Source: Allohoeflea poritis (GTDB lineage Bacteria; Pseudomonadota; Alphaproteobacteria; Rhizobiales; Rhizobiaceae). From it: 64,000 nucleotides of DNA. A program made the position numbers and the translations under genes. The number at the start of each line of letters is the position of its first letter. Positions within the stretch are counted from its first letter, which is position 1. The DNA lies in the NCBI RefSeq assembly GCF_027889715.1, contig NZ_JAPJZH010000005.1, positions 62,001-126,000 on the forward strand. Direction: 5' to 3'. Under the pieces are notes generated by a model. That model worked only from the letters and a program-made list of their open reading frames with translations, searched no databases and was not told the origin of the DNA. Below are positions 1-12,019 of the stretch, piece after piece.

Positions 1-777
1 TACAAGGACGCGAATTTCGATCCCGCCGTGGTCGCGCAGATGATCACCGCGCTTGAGGCGACCGATCCGGACCTGTTCCTGACGGTCACGACCCCGATCA
101 CGCAGGCCTCCAGGCGGGTTGTCCGCAACAAGGATATTCCCATCGTCTTCGCGCCCGTCACCGATCCGGTGGATGCGGGACTTGTGACGTCGTGGGACAA
201 GGGCAGCGACCGGTTTGTCGGTGCGTCCAACCTGCAGTCGATGCAGACGGTGCTGGAGTTCGGTCAGACGCTTCTGGGCGATGTCGAGACCGTTGGCCTT
301 CTGTACAATCCGGGCGATGCCAACGACGTGGTCAATGTGCGCTATGCGGAGGAGGCGGCCGAAGCAATGGGGATCAAGCTCAACGCCGTCAGCGTGGACA
401 CCCCCAATGATATCCCGGTCCGCATCGCCGCTTTGAAGGGCGTGGACTTCATCTACCTTATTCCGTCAAGCATGCTGCAGCCGGCCATGCCCGCGGTGGC
501 CGCGGCGGCCAATCGCGCGAACATCCCGGTTATCAATGCATCGCCGGCCGGCGTCGCAGACGGGCTTGTTCTGGCCTCCATGTCGGTATCCTGGTTCGAT
601 GTCGGCCGTCAGGCCGGTCTGCGGGCCGCACAAATCCTGGAAGGCGCCAAGCCGTCTGACCTTTCGGTGTTCCGCCCGAAGCCCGAGGACCACAGCGCAT
701 TGATCAGCGCCAAGCGCCTGGATGCCATGGACATGAAGCTGCCGGATGCACTCAGCGACTGCGATTGCGTGAAATAG
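1..777 (+). CDS. ABC transporter substrate-binding protein, partial (5' end outside window)
   Basis: This is the periplasmic binding component of an ABC importer, of the ABC_sub_bind (PF04392, TrpX-like) type. The frame is open from the first base, so the signal peptide and N-terminal residues lie upstream of the window; 258 residues are visible. Family-like stretches include TTPITQASRRV, PIVFAPVTDPVDAGLV and VGLLYNPGDAND, the two-lobe pattern of these proteins. The stop at 775-777 is 12 bases before the ATPase gene, and a permease follows, so the three form one operon. The substrate cannot be read from the sequence. Relatives in Gram-positive bacteria are linked to tryptophan uptake, but that should not be carried over here. 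Confidence 0.9.
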   Translation, partial: YKDANFDPAVVAQMITALEATDPDLFLTVTTPITQASRRVVRNKDIPIVFAPVTDPVDAGLVTSWDKGSDRFVGASNLQSMQTVLEFGQTLLGDVETVGLLYNPGDANDVVNVRYAEEAAEAMGIKLNAVSVDTPNDIPVRIAALKGVDFIYLIPSSMLQPAMPAVAAAANRANIPVINASPAGVADGLVLASMSVSWFDVGRQAGLRAAQILEGAKPSDLSVFRPKPEDHSALISAKRLDAMDMKLPDALSDCDCVK

Positions 778-789
778 ATCGGCCAGGCC

Positions 790-1593
790 TTGGTGGATGA
801 AAGCACATATCCGGCAATCCGGGTGGAGGATATCCGACGGACCTTCCACCCGGGGACCGTCCAGGAAAAGAAGGCCCTGAGAGGCGTCAGTTTCGATTTG
901 CGGCCGGGCGAGTTCGCCGTGGTGATCGGCAGCAACGGAGCGGGCAAAAGCACCCTGCTCAATGCGCTCGCCGGCGAAATACCGGTCGATTCCGGACGCA
1001 TTGTCGCCAATGGCACCGAGATACAGAACTGGCCCGTCCACAGGCGGGCCCGACTCATGTCGCGTGTGTTTCAGGACCCGATGATGGGCACGGCGGCGGC
1101 GCTGACGATCGAGGAGAACCTGTCGATCGCGGCGCGGCGCGGGCAGCGCCGGAGCCTGCGGTTCGGGATCCGAAAAAGCGAACGGGAGGCCTTCCGCGCG
1201 AAGCTGGAAATGCTCGGCCTGGGGCTTGAAAACAGGCTGTCGGACCGGGTCGACCTGCTGTCCGGCGGGCAGCGGCAATCGCTCACACTGGTCATGGCAA
1301 CGCTCAAACAGCCGCAATTGCTGCTGCTGGACGAGCATACGGCGGCGCTCGATCCGAGGGCTGCGGCACTGGTGATGCGGGCGACGACGGAAGTGGTTCA
1401 CGAGAACGCCACGACGACGCTGATGGTCACCCACAATATGAGCCATGCCATCGAGTTCGGAAACCGGTTGCTGATGATCCATGAAGGCAAGGTCATCCTG
1501 GATGCATCGGCGGAGGAAAAGTCGAAACTGACGGCGGGCAGCCTGGTCGACCGTTTCCACGATGTTGTCAGCGACCGCATGGTGTTGAGTTAG
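790..1593 (+). CDS. ABC transporter ATP-binding protein
   Basis: This is the cytoplasmic ATPase that powers the importer encoded on either side. Walker A is GSNGAGKST at residues 47-55, the signature LSGGQ at 157-161, Walker B LLLDE ending at D181-E182, and the switch histidine H215 in MVTHNMS. The residue after the catalytic glutamate is His (DEHTAALDP) rather than the usual Pro, which I recall as typical of ATPases that work with PF04392 binding proteins. Length (267 aa) is normal. The start is TTG at 790 or GTG at 793; no strong ribosome binding site separates them. The permease gene starts 5 bases after the stop, which suggests tight co-translation. Confidence 0.93.
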   Translation: MVDESTYPAIRVEDIRRTFHPGTVQEKKALRGVSFDLRPGEFAVVIGSNGAGKSTLLNALAGEIPVDSGRIVANGTEIQNWPVHRRARLMSRVFQDPMMGTAAALTIEENLSIAARRGQRRSLRFGIRKSEREAFRAKLEMLGLGLENRLSDRVDLLSGGQRQSLTLVMATLKQPQLLLLDEHTAALDPRAAALVMRATTEVVHENATTTLMVTHNMSHAIEFGNRLLMIHEGKVILDASAEEKSKLTAGSLVDRFHDVVSDRMVLS

Positions 1594-1598
1594 TTCGC

Positions 1599-2489
1599 AT
1601 GGAAATTTTATCGACCTATCTCAACCTGCTTCCGGTCAGTCTCGCCCAGGGCGCGGTCTACGCCTTTGTCGCGCTTGGCGTGATGATCCCGTTCCGGGTG
1701 CTTTCCTTGCCGGATCTGACATCGGAAGGCACTTTTCCGCTCGGCGGCGCCGTTCTGGCGACGCTGCTGGCAGCGGGCTTCAACCCGGTCGCGGGTCTGC
1801 TCGTCGCAATCGGTGCCGGTATTCTCGCCGGCGGCGCGACGGCGCTCATTCATCTGCTTCTGAAGATTCCGTCGCTGCTTGCCGGCATCATCGTGCTGAC
1901 AATGCTGTTCAGCATCAATATCCGGATCATGGGCAAGCCCAATACGGCCATCTTCAACTATGAAACGATCTTCACCGAACTGCTGAATGCCGATGGCGGC
2001 GCGCCGCTGTCGCAGTTCGCGCTGCTGATGGCGATCATTCTTGGCGTTTGCGGACTGCTCTTCTGGTTCCTGCATACGGAGATCGGCGTGGCGCTGCGGT
2101 CGGTGGGCGCCAATCAGATGATGTCACGCGCGCAAGGCTTGCCGACGAAGTGGTACATTGTCGGCGGGCTGGGCCTTGCCGGGGCGCTCAGCGCCTTCGG
2201 CGGCGCCATCATGGCGCAGTTCCAGAGCTATGCCGACGTGACCATGGGAGCCGGCGTGCTGATCATCGGGCTGGCCTCGACGATCCTTGGCGAGGCGCTG
2301 GTCGGCACAAAGACGCTGGTGCGGCAGATCGCGGCGCCGGTTGTCGGCGCACTGGTCTATTTTCAGGTGGTGGCCGTAGCCCTGGCACTGGGGATGGAGC
2401 CGTCGGATCTGAGGCTGCTGACCGGCATATTCGTGCTTTGCACGCTCGCGGCACCTTTGATTGCCAAGAGAGTGGCGCGCATGCGGTGA
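1599..2489 (+). CDS. ABC transporter permease (BPD_transp_2 type)
   Basis: This is the membrane channel of the importer. The 296-residue protein is almost entirely hydrophobic, with about eight to nine membrane segments. It carries the Gly/Ala-rich loops of the branched-chain amino acid/ribose-type permeases (PF02653), such as LSLPDLTSEGTFPLGGA near the N-terminus and IIGLASTILGEALVG near residue 227. It ends in a basic tail (AKRVARMR). It is the last gene of the operon and is followed by a strong hairpin at 2541-2559. Substrate unknown. Confidence 0.92.
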   Translation: MEILSTYLNLLPVSLAQGAVYAFVALGVMIPFRVLSLPDLTSEGTFPLGGAVLATLLAAGFNPVAGLLVAIGAGILAGGATALIHLLLKIPSLLAGIIVLTMLFSINIRIMGKPNTAIFNYETIFTELLNADGGAPLSQFALLMAIILGVCGLLFWFLHTEIGVALRSVGANQMMSRAQGLPTKWYIVGGLGLAGALSAFGGAIMAQFQSYADVTMGAGVLIIGLASTILGEALVGTKTLVRQIAAPVVGALVYFQVVAVALALGMEPSDLRLLTGIFVLCTLAAPLIAKRVARMR

Positions 2490-2540
2490 TCGCCCCCCTA
2501 GGAGTGATACGGGACAATTGTTCATGCGCGGTACGAAAAA

Positions 2541-2563
2541 GGCGGCCGGTAAGGCCGCCTTTG
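2541..2563. terminator. Bidirectional Rho-independent terminator between permease and fsa
   Basis: A 7-bp perfect GC stem (GGCGGCC at 2541-2547, GGCCGCC at 2553-2559) with a 5-base loop sits between two convergent genes. On the minus strand it is followed by five T residues (2536-2540), so it should end fsa transcription. On the plus strand only TTT follows, giving a weaker stop for the ABC operon. Confidence 0.8.
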
Positions 2564-2605
2564 GTCGTGAACTGAACGCTATGGCGGCAACAAAGCCGCG
2601 CGGGA

Positions 2606-3259
2606 TCAGCCGATCGACTGGCCGGTCTTGGCCCAGTCGGCGAGGAAAGCCTCGAGGCCCTTGTCGGTGAGCGGGTGCTTGACCAGCGCGCGCAGCGTGG
2701 CCGGCGGCACGGTGGCGACATCGGCGCCGATCAGCGCGGCTTCCTTGACATGGTTCACCGTGCGGATGGAGGCGGCGAGGATCTCGGTCTCGAAATCGTA
2801 ATTGTCGTAGATCTTGCGGATCTCGGCGATCAGTTCCATGCCGTCGATCGCCATGTCGTCCAGGCGGCCGATAAAGGGCGAGATGAAGGTCGCTCCTGCC
2901 TTGGCGGCGAGCAGCGCCTGGTTGGCGGAGAAGCACAGGGTCACGTTGACCTGCTGGCCGGAGGATGTCAGCGCCTTGCAAGCCTTCAGGCCGTCGAAGG
3001 TCAGCGGCACCTTGATGCAGATATTGTCGGCGATCTTCGAAAGCACCGCCGCTTCGGTCATCATGCCGTCGAAATCGGTCGCCGTAACCTCGGCCGAAAT
3101 CGGGCCGTCGACGATCGCGCAGATTTCCTTGGTCACTTCCATGATGTCCCGTCCGGACTTCATGACCAGCGACGGGTTGGTGGTCACGCCATCGAGCAGG
3201 CCCAGCGCGTTCAGTTCCTGAATTTCGCTGACATCTGCCGTATCGACAAAAAATTTCAT
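2606..3259 (-). CDS. fsa: Fructose-6-phosphate aldolase / transaldolase-like protein
   Basis: A small (217 aa) transaldolase of the FSA/TalC subfamily, a cytoplasmic TIM-barrel class I aldolase of sugar-phosphate metabolism. The N-terminus [13 protein letters not shown] and the TTNPSL motif at residues 26-31 are diagnostic. The Schiff-base lysine should be K83 in NICIKVPLT. The frame is open about 47 codons further upstream, but that extension has no family similarity, so the ATG at 3257-3259 is preferred. It diverges from priA, leaving about 80 bases for both promoters. Whether it acts mainly as transaldolase or as fructose-6-phosphate aldolase cannot be told from sequence. Confidence 0.93.
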   Translation of the reverse strand: MKFFVDTADVSEIQELNALGLLDGVTTNPSLVMKSGRDIMEVTKEICAIVDGPISAEVTATDFDGMMTEAAVLSKIADNICIKVPLTFDGLKACKALTSSGQQVNVTLCFSANQALLAAKAGATFISPFIGRLDDMAIDGMELIAEIRKIYDNYDFETEILAASIRTVNHVKEAALIGADVATVPPATLRALVKHPLTDKGLEAFLADWAKTGQSIG

Positions 3260-3341
3260 TGTGTGTCTCGTCTCTCGTGAGCGGTTAATTGGCGGTCGCG
3301 GCTTTTCTTTAGTGCAAGATGGGGTCAAGGTCACCCTCAAG

Positions 3342-5540
3342 ATGAAAGATTCGCCGCTCCTGCCGCTGACCGACCGAACGGTCGCAATCGTGCCGGTCAT
3401 GCTGCCGCTGCCGACGATGCAGGCCTATTCCTACGCGGTGCCGGAAGAGGTTCAGGTTCAGCCGGGCTCGATCGTGCAGGTGCCGCTGGGGCCGAGGCAG
3501 GTCGCGGGCATTGTCTGGGACAGCGAGACCGACGACGTCGACCCGGAAAAGTTGCGCTCCATAACGCTGGCCTTCGACTGCCCGCCCATCGCGCGTGAGA
3601 TGCGCCGCTTTCTCGACTGGGTCGCCACTTATACGCTGTCGCCGCCCGGCATGGTGGCGCGCATGGCGCTGAGGGCGCCGGCGGCGTTCGAGCCGGAAGC
3701 GCCGGCCGAGGGCGTGCGGCTGACCGACCGGCGGCCGGAGCGCATGACCTCGGCCCGCGACCGCGTGATTTCGCTCGCCGCGGACGGTTTCAGCTGGACG
3801 CGGTCCGGGCTGGCGCGGGCGGCGGGCGTTTCGGTGAGCGTCGTCGACGGGCTGCTGAAACAGGATGTCTTCGAGACCATCCAGATCCCGCCGCAGCCCG
3901 TGGTGCCGTACCCGGACCCGGAGTTCCGGCTGCCGGATCTGAGCCCGGACCAGCAGGCCGCCGCCGATGCGTTGACCGCGCCGCAGGACAATTCGGCGCC
4001 GGTCTTCCTCATCGACGGTGTAACGGGTTCCGGCAAGACGGAGGTCTATTTCGAGGCGGTTGCCGAGACGATCCGCGCCGGGCGGCAGGTGCTCATCCTT
4101 CTGCCCGAGATTGCGCTCACCTCGGCCTTTCTCGACCGTTTCGAGCGCCGCTTCGGCTGCAAGCCGGCCGAATGGCATTCCGACATCGCGCCGCGCATGC
4201 GCGAGCGTGTGTGGCGGCAGGCCGCGACGGGCGATATCCGCGTCGTTGCCGGTGCGCGCTCGGCGTTGTTCCTGCCGTTCGACAATCTCGGCCTCATCGT
4301 CGTCGACGAAGAGCACGACAGCGCCTACAAGCAGGAGGACCGGGTCTTCTACAATGCGCGGGACATGGCGGTGGTGCGCGCCCATATCGGGCGCTTTCCG
4401 ACGATTCTTGCTTCCGCGACGCCGTCGATCGAAAGCTGCGTCAATGCCGATCACGGCAAATACCGACGCATTCACTTGCCTGAACGGTTCGGCGGCGCGG
4501 CGCTGCCGGACCTCAAGCTGATCGACATGCGGCGCGATCCGCCGGCGCGGGGCGGTTTCCTTTCGCCGCCATTGCTGGACGCCGTCGGCAAAACGGTGGA
4601 GGCGGGCGAACAGGCGCTGCTTTTCCTCAACCGGCGCGGCTATGCGCCGCTGACGCTGTGCCGGGTGTGCGGTCACCGTTTCCAGTGTCCCAGCTGTTCG
4701 GCCTGGCTGGTCGAACACCGGTTCAGGAACCAGTTGCAGTGCCATCATTGCGGCCATACGGAGCCTGTGCCGGAGGCGTGCCCGGAATGCGGCACGCTCG
4801 ATCATCTGGTGGCCTGCGGTCCGGGTGTCGAGCGTATCGCCGAGGAGGTCGACCGGCATTTTCCCGAGGCGCGGACCATCGTGCTTTCTTCCGACATGAT
4901 GGGCGGTGTGCGGCGGTTGCGGCTCGAACTGGAGGCGATCGAGAAGGGGGAGGTGGATATCGTCATCGGCACGCAGCTCGTTGCCAAGGGGCATAACTTC
5001 CCCATGATGACGCTTGTCGGTATCGTCGACGCCGATCTCGGCCTTGCCAATGGCGATCCGCGCGCCGCAGAGCGCACCTTTCAGTTATTGTCACAGGTGA
5101 CCGGCCGCGCCGGGCGGTCCGGACGCCGCAGCCGTGGCTTGCTGCAGACCTATCAGCCGTATCATCCGGTGATCCAGGCGATTGTCTCGGGCGATCGCGA
5201 GACGTTCTACGATCGCGAGATCGACGAACGCGAACGGGCCAAGCTGCCGCCCTTCGGGCGCATGGCGGCGCTGATCGTTTCCGCGGCCGACCGGCCGGAT
5301 GCGGAGGCACATGCGCGGGGATTGCGCCGCGCCGCGCCCGCGGCACGCGATATTCAGGTGCTCGGGCCGGCGGAGGCGCCGATGGCGCTGATCCGCGGGC
5401 GCTACCGCTACCGTCTGCTCGTGCATGGCAGCCGGCAGTCGGACCTGCAGTCCTTTGTCGCCAAGATGATCGAGGATGGACCGAGGCCAAGAGGCTCGGT
5501 CCGCGTGCAGATCGATATCGATCCGCAGAGTTTCATGTGA
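3342..5540 (+). CDS. priA: Primosomal replication restart helicase PriA
   Basis: Superfamily 2 helicase that reloads the replisome at stalled forks. From the ATG at 3342 it is 732 aa. The N-terminal DNA-binding domain ([17 protein letters not shown]) is followed by Walker [10 protein letters not shown] at residues 226-234 and DEEH at 322-325. The zinc-binding insertion has four CxxC pairs (CRVCGH, CPSC, CHHCGH, CPECG), then the helicase C-lobe with [13 protein letters not shown] and TGRAGRSGR. The frame is open 27 codons further upstream, but that part resembles nothing and overlaps the divergent fsa promoter area. It is followed within 22 bases by a small membrane protein gene. Confidence 0.96.
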   Translation: MKDSPLLPLTDRTVAIVPVMLPLPTMQAYSYAVPEEVQVQPGSIVQVPLGPRQVAGIVWDSETDDVDPEKLRSITLAFDCPPIAREMRRFLDWVATYTLSPPGMVARMALRAPAAFEPEAPAEGVRLTDRRPERMTSARDRVISLAADGFSWTRSGLARAAGVSVSVVDGLLKQDVFETIQIPPQPVVPYPDPEFRLPDLSPDQQAAADALTAPQDNSAPVFLIDGVTGSGKTEVYFEAVAETIRAGRQVLILLPEIALTSAFLDRFERRFGCKPAEWHSDIAPRMRERVWRQAATGDIRVVAGARSALFLPFDNLGLIVVDEEHDSAYKQEDRVFYNARDMAVVRAHIGRFPTILASATPSIESCVNADHGKYRRIHLPERFGGAALPDLKLIDMRRDPPARGGFLSPPLLDAVGKTVEAGEQALLFLNRRGYAPLTLCRVCGHRFQCPSCSAWLVEHRFRNQLQCHHCGHTEPVPEACPECGTLDHLVACGPGVERIAEEVDRHFPEARTIVLSSDMMGGVRRLRLELEAIEKGEVDIVIGTQLVAKGHNFPMMTLVGIVDADLGLANGDPRAAERTFQLLSQVTGRAGRSGRRSRGLLQTYQPYHPVIQAIVSGDRETFYDREIDERERAKLPPFGRMAALIVSAADRPDAEAHARGLRRAAPAARDIQVLGPAEAPMALIRGRYRYRLLVHGSRQSDLQSFVAKMIEDGPRPRGSVRVQIDIDPQSFM

Positions 5541-5562
5541 TGTCATCACGGGGGAAGTCGAA

Positions 5563-5952
5563 ATGATCGCGTTTTACTGGCCGGGAACAACCGGTGAATG
5601 GCTGGCCTTTCTGGTGGCCCTGATCACCATCGGCTTCGGTGTGCTCCTGTTCTTCATGCCGCGGCTGTCGTTTCGCATTCTGCGCCTGAAGACCCTGGAC
5701 GGAAAACCGGACGCCATCGCCGAGGGGCGGGCTACAATGGCCGGGTTCTATCTCGGCTGCGGCCTGAGCTGCATCCTGCTGGCGCAGCCGCTGCTCTATC
5801 TCGCGCTCGGTCTTTCCTGGGCCTTCACGGCGCTGGGTCGGCTGGTCTCGATCCTGTTCGACCGGGCCGGAACGCGTTTCAACTGGCTGTCGATGATATT
5901 CGAGGCGGTGCTTGCCGCGCTGCCGCTCGGATTTGCGCTCGGATATCTGTGA
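5563..5952 (+). CDS. Small four-helix inner-membrane protein, function unknown
   Basis: A 129-residue hydrophobic protein with about four predicted membrane helices (near residues 11-30, 62-82, 84-100 and 110-127) joined by short basic loops (RLKTLDGKPD, FDRAGTR). I do not recognise a named function; size and topology resemble small DUF4345-like membrane proteins. The ATG at 5563 follows AGTCGAA closely and removes 29 non-hydrophobic residues that would overlap priA. It lies between priA and the ATP synthase operon, 22 bases after priA, so it is probably transcribed with priA. Confidence 0.75.
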   Translation: MIAFYWPGTTGEWLAFLVALITIGFGVLLFFMPRLSFRILRLKTLDGKPDAIAEGRATMAGFYLGCGLSCILLAQPLLYLALGLSWAFTALGRLVSILFDRAGTRFNWLSMIFEAVLAALPLGFALGYL

Positions 5953-6300
5953 GCTGTACACGCTTGTAGGCAACCGGTCAAAGCAGCAGGGGGCAACGCC
6001 GAAAACGGCGGCGAACCGGTTATTTCCTTGCCGTGGCAAACGACGAATGCGCGGCAAAGCTGCGCGCCGAAAGCGCATTTTTTTCGATTCGCGCGAAAGA
6101 ATGGCCGGACTCATCCAAAAGCAGGGGTCAAAGCGTGTTGCGAGTCCAAGACACGTGTGCTAGACGAACCACGAATTTTCGGCCACGGCATGGTTAGGCG
6201 ATGGTGTGGTTGAAGAAAAATCGAAACAAATTCAAGGATTTGCGGAGGCATTCGGCTCCGGTTCCGAATCCCTGAGTTCAGTTCAGAGAAATTTGCGCCC
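5953..6300. other. 348-base gap upstream of the atp operon, no gene seen
   Basis: The stretch between the membrane protein and atpH carries no convincing reading frame. It should hold the ATP synthase operon promoter; one candidate is listed separately at 6138-6165. A long AT-rich run (about 6205-6240) precedes atpH. I saw no strong hairpin resembling a terminator for the upstream gene. Confidence 0.6.
6138..6165 (+). promoter_or_regulatory. Candidate sigma-70 type promoter for atpHAGDC
   Basis: TTGCGA (6138-6143), 16 bases, then CTAGAC (6160-6165) gives a fair match to the alphaproteobacterial pattern (CTTGAC, about 17, CTATAT). It would leave a leader of about 130 bases before the atpH GTG. 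Assigned by eye only. Confidence 0.35.
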
Positions 6301-6861
6301 GTGGCAGACACATCTTCGCTCATTTCCGGTGTTGCAGAACGGTATGCGTCATCCCTTTTCGATTTGGCGCTGGAAGCCAAATGCGAAGCAGCGGTTGCCG
6401 AAGACCTGACCCGCCTCGAATCCCTGATTGAAGAAAGCGACGATCTCAAGCGTCTGATCGTCAGCCCGGTGTTTTCCGCCGAAGACCAGTTCAAGGCCAT
6501 CGGTGCCATCGCCGACAAGGCTGGCCTGACCGGGCTTATCGGTAATTTCCTGCGCGTGGTCGCCAAGAACCGGCGGCTGTTCGCCATTCCCGGCATCATC
6601 CGCGCCTATCGCGTGATCGCCGCGAAGCATCGTGGCGAGGTATCGGCGGAGGTCACCACCGCCCATGCGCTCAGCACCGAGCAGGAAACAGAATTGAAGG
6701 CGGCGCTGAAGAGCGTCACCGGCAAAGACGTGGCAATGCATGTCACCGTCGACCCGTCGATCATGGGCGGGCTGATCGTCAAGGTCGGCTCGCGTCAAAT
6801 CGACACATCCCTTCGCTCAAAACTTTCTACCCTTAAGCTTGCACTGAAAGAGGTCGGCTGA
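6301..6861 (+). CDS. atpH: F1F0 ATP synthase subunit delta
   Basis: Peripheral-stalk subunit (OSCP/delta family, 186 aa) that ties the F1 head to the F0 b subunits. The N-terminus [15 protein letters not shown] and the C-terminal [26 protein letters not shown] are the two family signatures. The start is GTG at 6301. The stop overlaps the atpA start by one base (TGATG), so the two are translationally coupled. It opens the F1 operon; F0 genes are not in this window, as expected for alphaproteobacteria, where F0 is encoded separately. Confidence 0.97.
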   Translation: MADTSSLISGVAERYASSLFDLALEAKCEAAVAEDLTRLESLIEESDDLKRLIVSPVFSAEDQFKAIGAIADKAGLTGLIGNFLRVVAKNRRLFAIPGIIRAYRVIAAKHRGEVSAEVTTAHALSTEQETELKAALKSVTGKDVAMHVTVDPSIMGGLIVKVGSRQIDTSLRSKLSTLKLALKEVG

Positions 6862-8390
6862 TGGACATCCGAGCCGCGGAAATTTCCGCAATCCTAAAAG
6901 AACAAATCAAAAATTTCGGCAAGGAGGCGGAAGTCTCCGAGGTCGGCCAGGTGCTGTCCGTCGGTGACGGTATCGCCCGCGTCTACGGTCTGGACAATGT
7001 GCAGGCCGGTGAGATGGTGGAGTTCCCCGGCGGCATTCGCGGAATGGCGCTGAACCTTGAATCGGACAATGTCGGTGTCGTTATCTTCGGTTCCGACCGC
7101 GACATCAAGGAAGGCGACACCGTCAAGCGGACCGGCGCCATCGTGGACGTTCCGGTTGGCAAGGAGCTGCTCGGCCGTGTTGTCGACGCGCTCGGAAATC
7201 CGATCGACGGCAAGGGCCCGATCAACGCCAAGGAACGCCGCCGCGTCGATGTCAAGGCGCCCGGCATCATCCCGCGCAAATCGGTGCATGAGCCGATGTC
7301 CACCGGCCTCAAGGCCATCGACGCGCTGATCCCGATCGGCCGCGGCCAGCGCGAGCTCGTCATCGGCGACCGCCAGACCGGCAAGACCGCCATCCTGCTC
7401 GACACCTTCCTCAACCAGAAACCGATCCATGAATCCGGCGCCGAGGAAGACAAGCTTTACTGCGTTTACGTCGCCGTCGGCCAGAAGCGCTCGACCGTCG
7501 CGCAGTTCGTGAAAGTGCTGGAAGAGCGCGGTGCGCTCGAATATTCGATCATCGTCGCGGCAACCGCCTCCGACCCGGCGCCGATGCAGTTCCTGGCGCC
7601 CTTCGCCGGTTGTGCCATCGGCGAATATTTCCGCGATAACGGCATGCACGCCCTGATCGGCTATGACGACCTGTCCAAACAGGCCGTCGCCTATCGCCAG
7701 ATGTCGCTGCTGCTGCGCCGCCCGCCGGGCCGTGAAGCCTATCCGGGCGACGTTTTCTACCTGCACTCGCGTCTCCTGGAGCGCGCCGCCAAGCTCAACG
7801 AAGACAATGGCGCCGGCTCGCTGACCGCGCTGCCGGTCATCGAGACGCAGGGCAACGACGTTTCGGCCTTTATCCCGACCAACGTCATCTCCATCACCGA
7901 CGGCCAGATCTTCCTGGAAACGGACCTGTTCTATCAGGGTATCCGTCCGGCGGTGAATGTCGGCCTGTCGGTTTCGCGCGTCGGCTCCTCGGCGCAGATC
8001 AAGGCGATGAAGCAGGTCGCCGGCTCGATCAAGGGCGAGCTTGCGCAGTACCGCGAAATGGCGGCCTTCGCGCAGTTCGGCTCAGACCTCGACGCCGCGA
8101 CCCAGCGCCTGCTCAACCGTGGTTCGCGCCTGACCGAGCTGCTCAAGCAGCCGCAGTTCTCGCCGTTGAAAACGGAAGAACAGGTTGCCGTCATCTTTGC
8201 CGGCGTTAACGGCTATCTCGACGATCTCGACGTGAACGATGTCGGCAAGTTCGAGCAGGGTCTGCTGGCGCATATGCGCGGCGACGGCAAGGATGTGCTG
8301 GAAGCGATCCGTGTCGAGAAGGCGATCAGCGACGACATCAAGGACAAGCTCACCGCTGCCATCGATGCCTTCGCCAAATCCTTCGCCTGA
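6861..8390 (+). CDS. atpA: F1F0 ATP synthase subunit alpha
   Basis: The non-catalytic, nucleotide-binding subunit of the F1 hexamer (509 aa, normal length). The P-loop GDRQTGKT is at residues 169-176. The family signature [17 protein letters not shown] and the N-terminal [13 protein letters not shown], which contacts delta, are both present. It lies 33 bases upstream of atpG in the operon. Confidence 0.99.
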   Translation: MDIRAAEISAILKEQIKNFGKEAEVSEVGQVLSVGDGIARVYGLDNVQAGEMVEFPGGIRGMALNLESDNVGVVIFGSDRDIKEGDTVKRTGAIVDVPVGKELLGRVVDALGNPIDGKGPINAKERRRVDVKAPGIIPRKSVHEPMSTGLKAIDALIPIGRGQRELVIGDRQTGKTAILLDTFLNQKPIHESGAEEDKLYCVYVAVGQKRSTVAQFVKVLEERGALEYSIIVAATASDPAPMQFLAPFAGCAIGEYFRDNGMHALIGYDDLSKQAVAYRQMSLLLRRPPGREAYPGDVFYLHSRLLERAAKLNEDNGAGSLTALPVIETQGNDVSAFIPTNVISITDGQIFLETDLFYQGIRPAVNVGLSVSRVGSSAQIKAMKQVAGSIKGELAQYREMAAFAQFGSDLDAATQRLLNRGSRLTELLKQPQFSPLKTEEQVAVIFAGVNGYLDDLDVNDVGKFEQGLLAHMRGDGKDVLEAIRVEKAISDDIKDKLTAAIDAFAKSFA

Positions 8391-8423
8391 GCGGCCGCAA
8401 AACTAGCAACGGACGGATAACGG

Positions 8424-10806
<2,383 letters not shown>

Positions 10807-10819
10807 TATCCATCGGACG

Positions 10820-10843
10820 GGGCGGCGGGACATTCTGCCGCCC
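10820..10843 (+). other. Intercistronic hairpin between atpD and atpC
   Basis: GGGCGGC (10820-10826) can pair perfectly with GCCGCCC (10837-10843) around a 10-base loop. No T tract follows, so it is not a classic terminator. It may slow polymerase or protect the upstream message and so help set the three-beta-to-one-epsilon ratio; that role is inference. Confidence 0.5.
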
Positions 10844-10873
10844 GTGTCAACCACCACAACAGGGTGATCAGCT

Positions 10874-11272
10874 ATGGCCGATAGTTTCAATTTCGAGCTT
10901 GTGTCTCCGGAGCGGTTGCTGCTTTCAGCGGCGGTGAACGAGGTCATCCTGCCTGCCACCGATGGCGAGATGACCGTCATGGCCCAGCATGCGCCGGTCA
11001 TGACCACGATCAAGCCGGGCATCGTCGAGGTTCGCGAAGCCGATGGCGGCTCGAACCGCTACGTCGTTTTTGGCGGCTTTGCCGACATCCTGCCCGATGG
11101 CTGCACGCTTCTGGCCGAATCGGCGGTCCATGTGGACGATATCGACCACGAAGCGCTGGCGCAGCGTATCCAGGATACCAAGGAAGATCTTCAGGATGCG
11201 ACGAGCGATGCGGACAAGACGCGGTTTGCCGAGCGCCTCGACCACCTGACGACGTTGCAGAACGCGGTCTGA
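10874..11272 (+). CDS. atpC: F1F0 ATP synthase subunit epsilon
   Basis: Rotor-stalk subunit that can inhibit ATP hydrolysis (132 aa). The N-terminal beta-sandwich domain is clear (FELVSPERLLLS, LPATDGEMTVMAQHAPVMTTIKPGI, YVVFGGFADILPDGCTLLAESA). The C-terminal helical part (residues about 90-132) is present and shorter than in E. coli. It is the last gene of the operon and is followed by a terminator. Confidence 0.97.
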   Translation: MADSFNFELVSPERLLLSAAVNEVILPATDGEMTVMAQHAPVMTTIKPGIVEVREADGGSNRYVVFGGFADILPDGCTLLAESAVHVDDIDHEALAQRIQDTKEDLQDATSDADKTRFAERLDHLTTLQNAV

Positions 11273-11301
11273 TCGAAAAGCCGAATTGAAGTGATCGAAA
11301 G

Positions 11302-11323
11302 CGGGCCGAGTGGCCCGTTTTTT
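11302..11323 (+). terminator. Rho-independent terminator of the atp operon
   Basis: CGGGCC (11302-11307), loop GAGT, GGCCCG (11312-11317), then six T residues (11318-11323). This is a textbook intrinsic terminator 30 bases after the atpC stop. Its T tract overlaps the stop codon of the convergent racemase gene at 11322-11324. Confidence 0.9.
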
Positions 11324-12014
11324 ATTGAAGTGCCCGGTCCACCGCGACGACAGCGTGCAGGGCGGTCGTGTCGTAGCATGGCAGCGTGCTGTTGGTTTCG
11401 TCGACAGCCATGGTGATTTCCGTGCAGCCCAGAATGACGGAATCGCAACCGCCGCCGCGCAAATCCTCGATGACGGCGCGGAAGAGGCGCCGCGCATCGG
11501 CCGTTACCTCGCCAAGGCACAGTTCCTCATAGATCACCCGGTGGATCGCATCGCGCGCCGCCTTTTCGGGAATTTCGATGTCGAGGCCAAACCGCGACCG
11601 CAGGCGGTTCGTGTAGAAATCCTCTTCCATGGTGAAGCGTGTGCCGAGAAGGCCAACGCGCCTTCTCTTGTCGGCGAGCAGTGCTTCGCCGGTGGCATCC
11701 GCGATGTGCAGCACGGGAAGTCCCGAAGCGGTTTCGACCTCATCGGCGACCTTGTGCATCGTATTGGTGGCGATGACGAGGAAATCGGCGCCGGCCGATT
11801 TCAGTCCGATTGCCGCCGCCGTCAGTATTTCGGCGGTGCCCCGCCAGTCGCCCGAATGCTGGCGCTGCTCGATTTCGTGAAAATTGACCGAATGCAGCAG
11901 GATGCGGGCCGAGTGCAGACCGCCCAGGCGCTGCTTCACCGCCTCGTTCATCAGCCGATAATAGAGCGCGGTCGATTCCCAACTCATGCCGCCGATCAGT
12001 CCGATCAATCGCAT
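11322..12014 (-). CDS. Aspartate/glutamate racemase family protein (YgeA-like)
   Basis: Cofactor-independent amino-acid racemase of the Asp/Glu racemase superfamily, 230 aa from the ATG at 12012-12014 (MRLIGLIGGMSWEST). The second catalytic loop keeps its cysteine (ILGCTEI), but the first loop reads VIATNTMHK, with Thr where dual-Cys racemases have Cys. E. coli YgeA has the same Thr/Cys pair and acts on L-Asp/L-Glu, so that specificity is plausible here. The frame continues 34 codons upstream but there overlaps rppH. The gene starts 5 bases after the rppH stop and is the last of the operon. Confidence 0.88.
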   Translation of the reverse strand: MRLIGLIGGMSWESTALYYRLMNEAVKQRLGGLHSARILLHSVNFHEIEQRQHSGDWRGTAEILTAAAIGLKSAGADFLVIATNTMHKVADEVETASGLPVLHIADATGEALLADKRRRVGLLGTRFTMEEDFYTNRLRSRFGLDIEIPEKAARDAIHRVIYEELCLGEVTADARRLFRAVIEDLRGGGCDSVILGCTEITMAVDETNSTLPCYDTTALHAVVAVDRALQ

Positions 12015-12019
12015 GACGC

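Noticed and set aside
3309-4994. A 561-codon frame antisense to priA
   Set aside because: Low-complexity Arg/His/Gln composition, no domain, and it fully overlaps a clear helicase gene.
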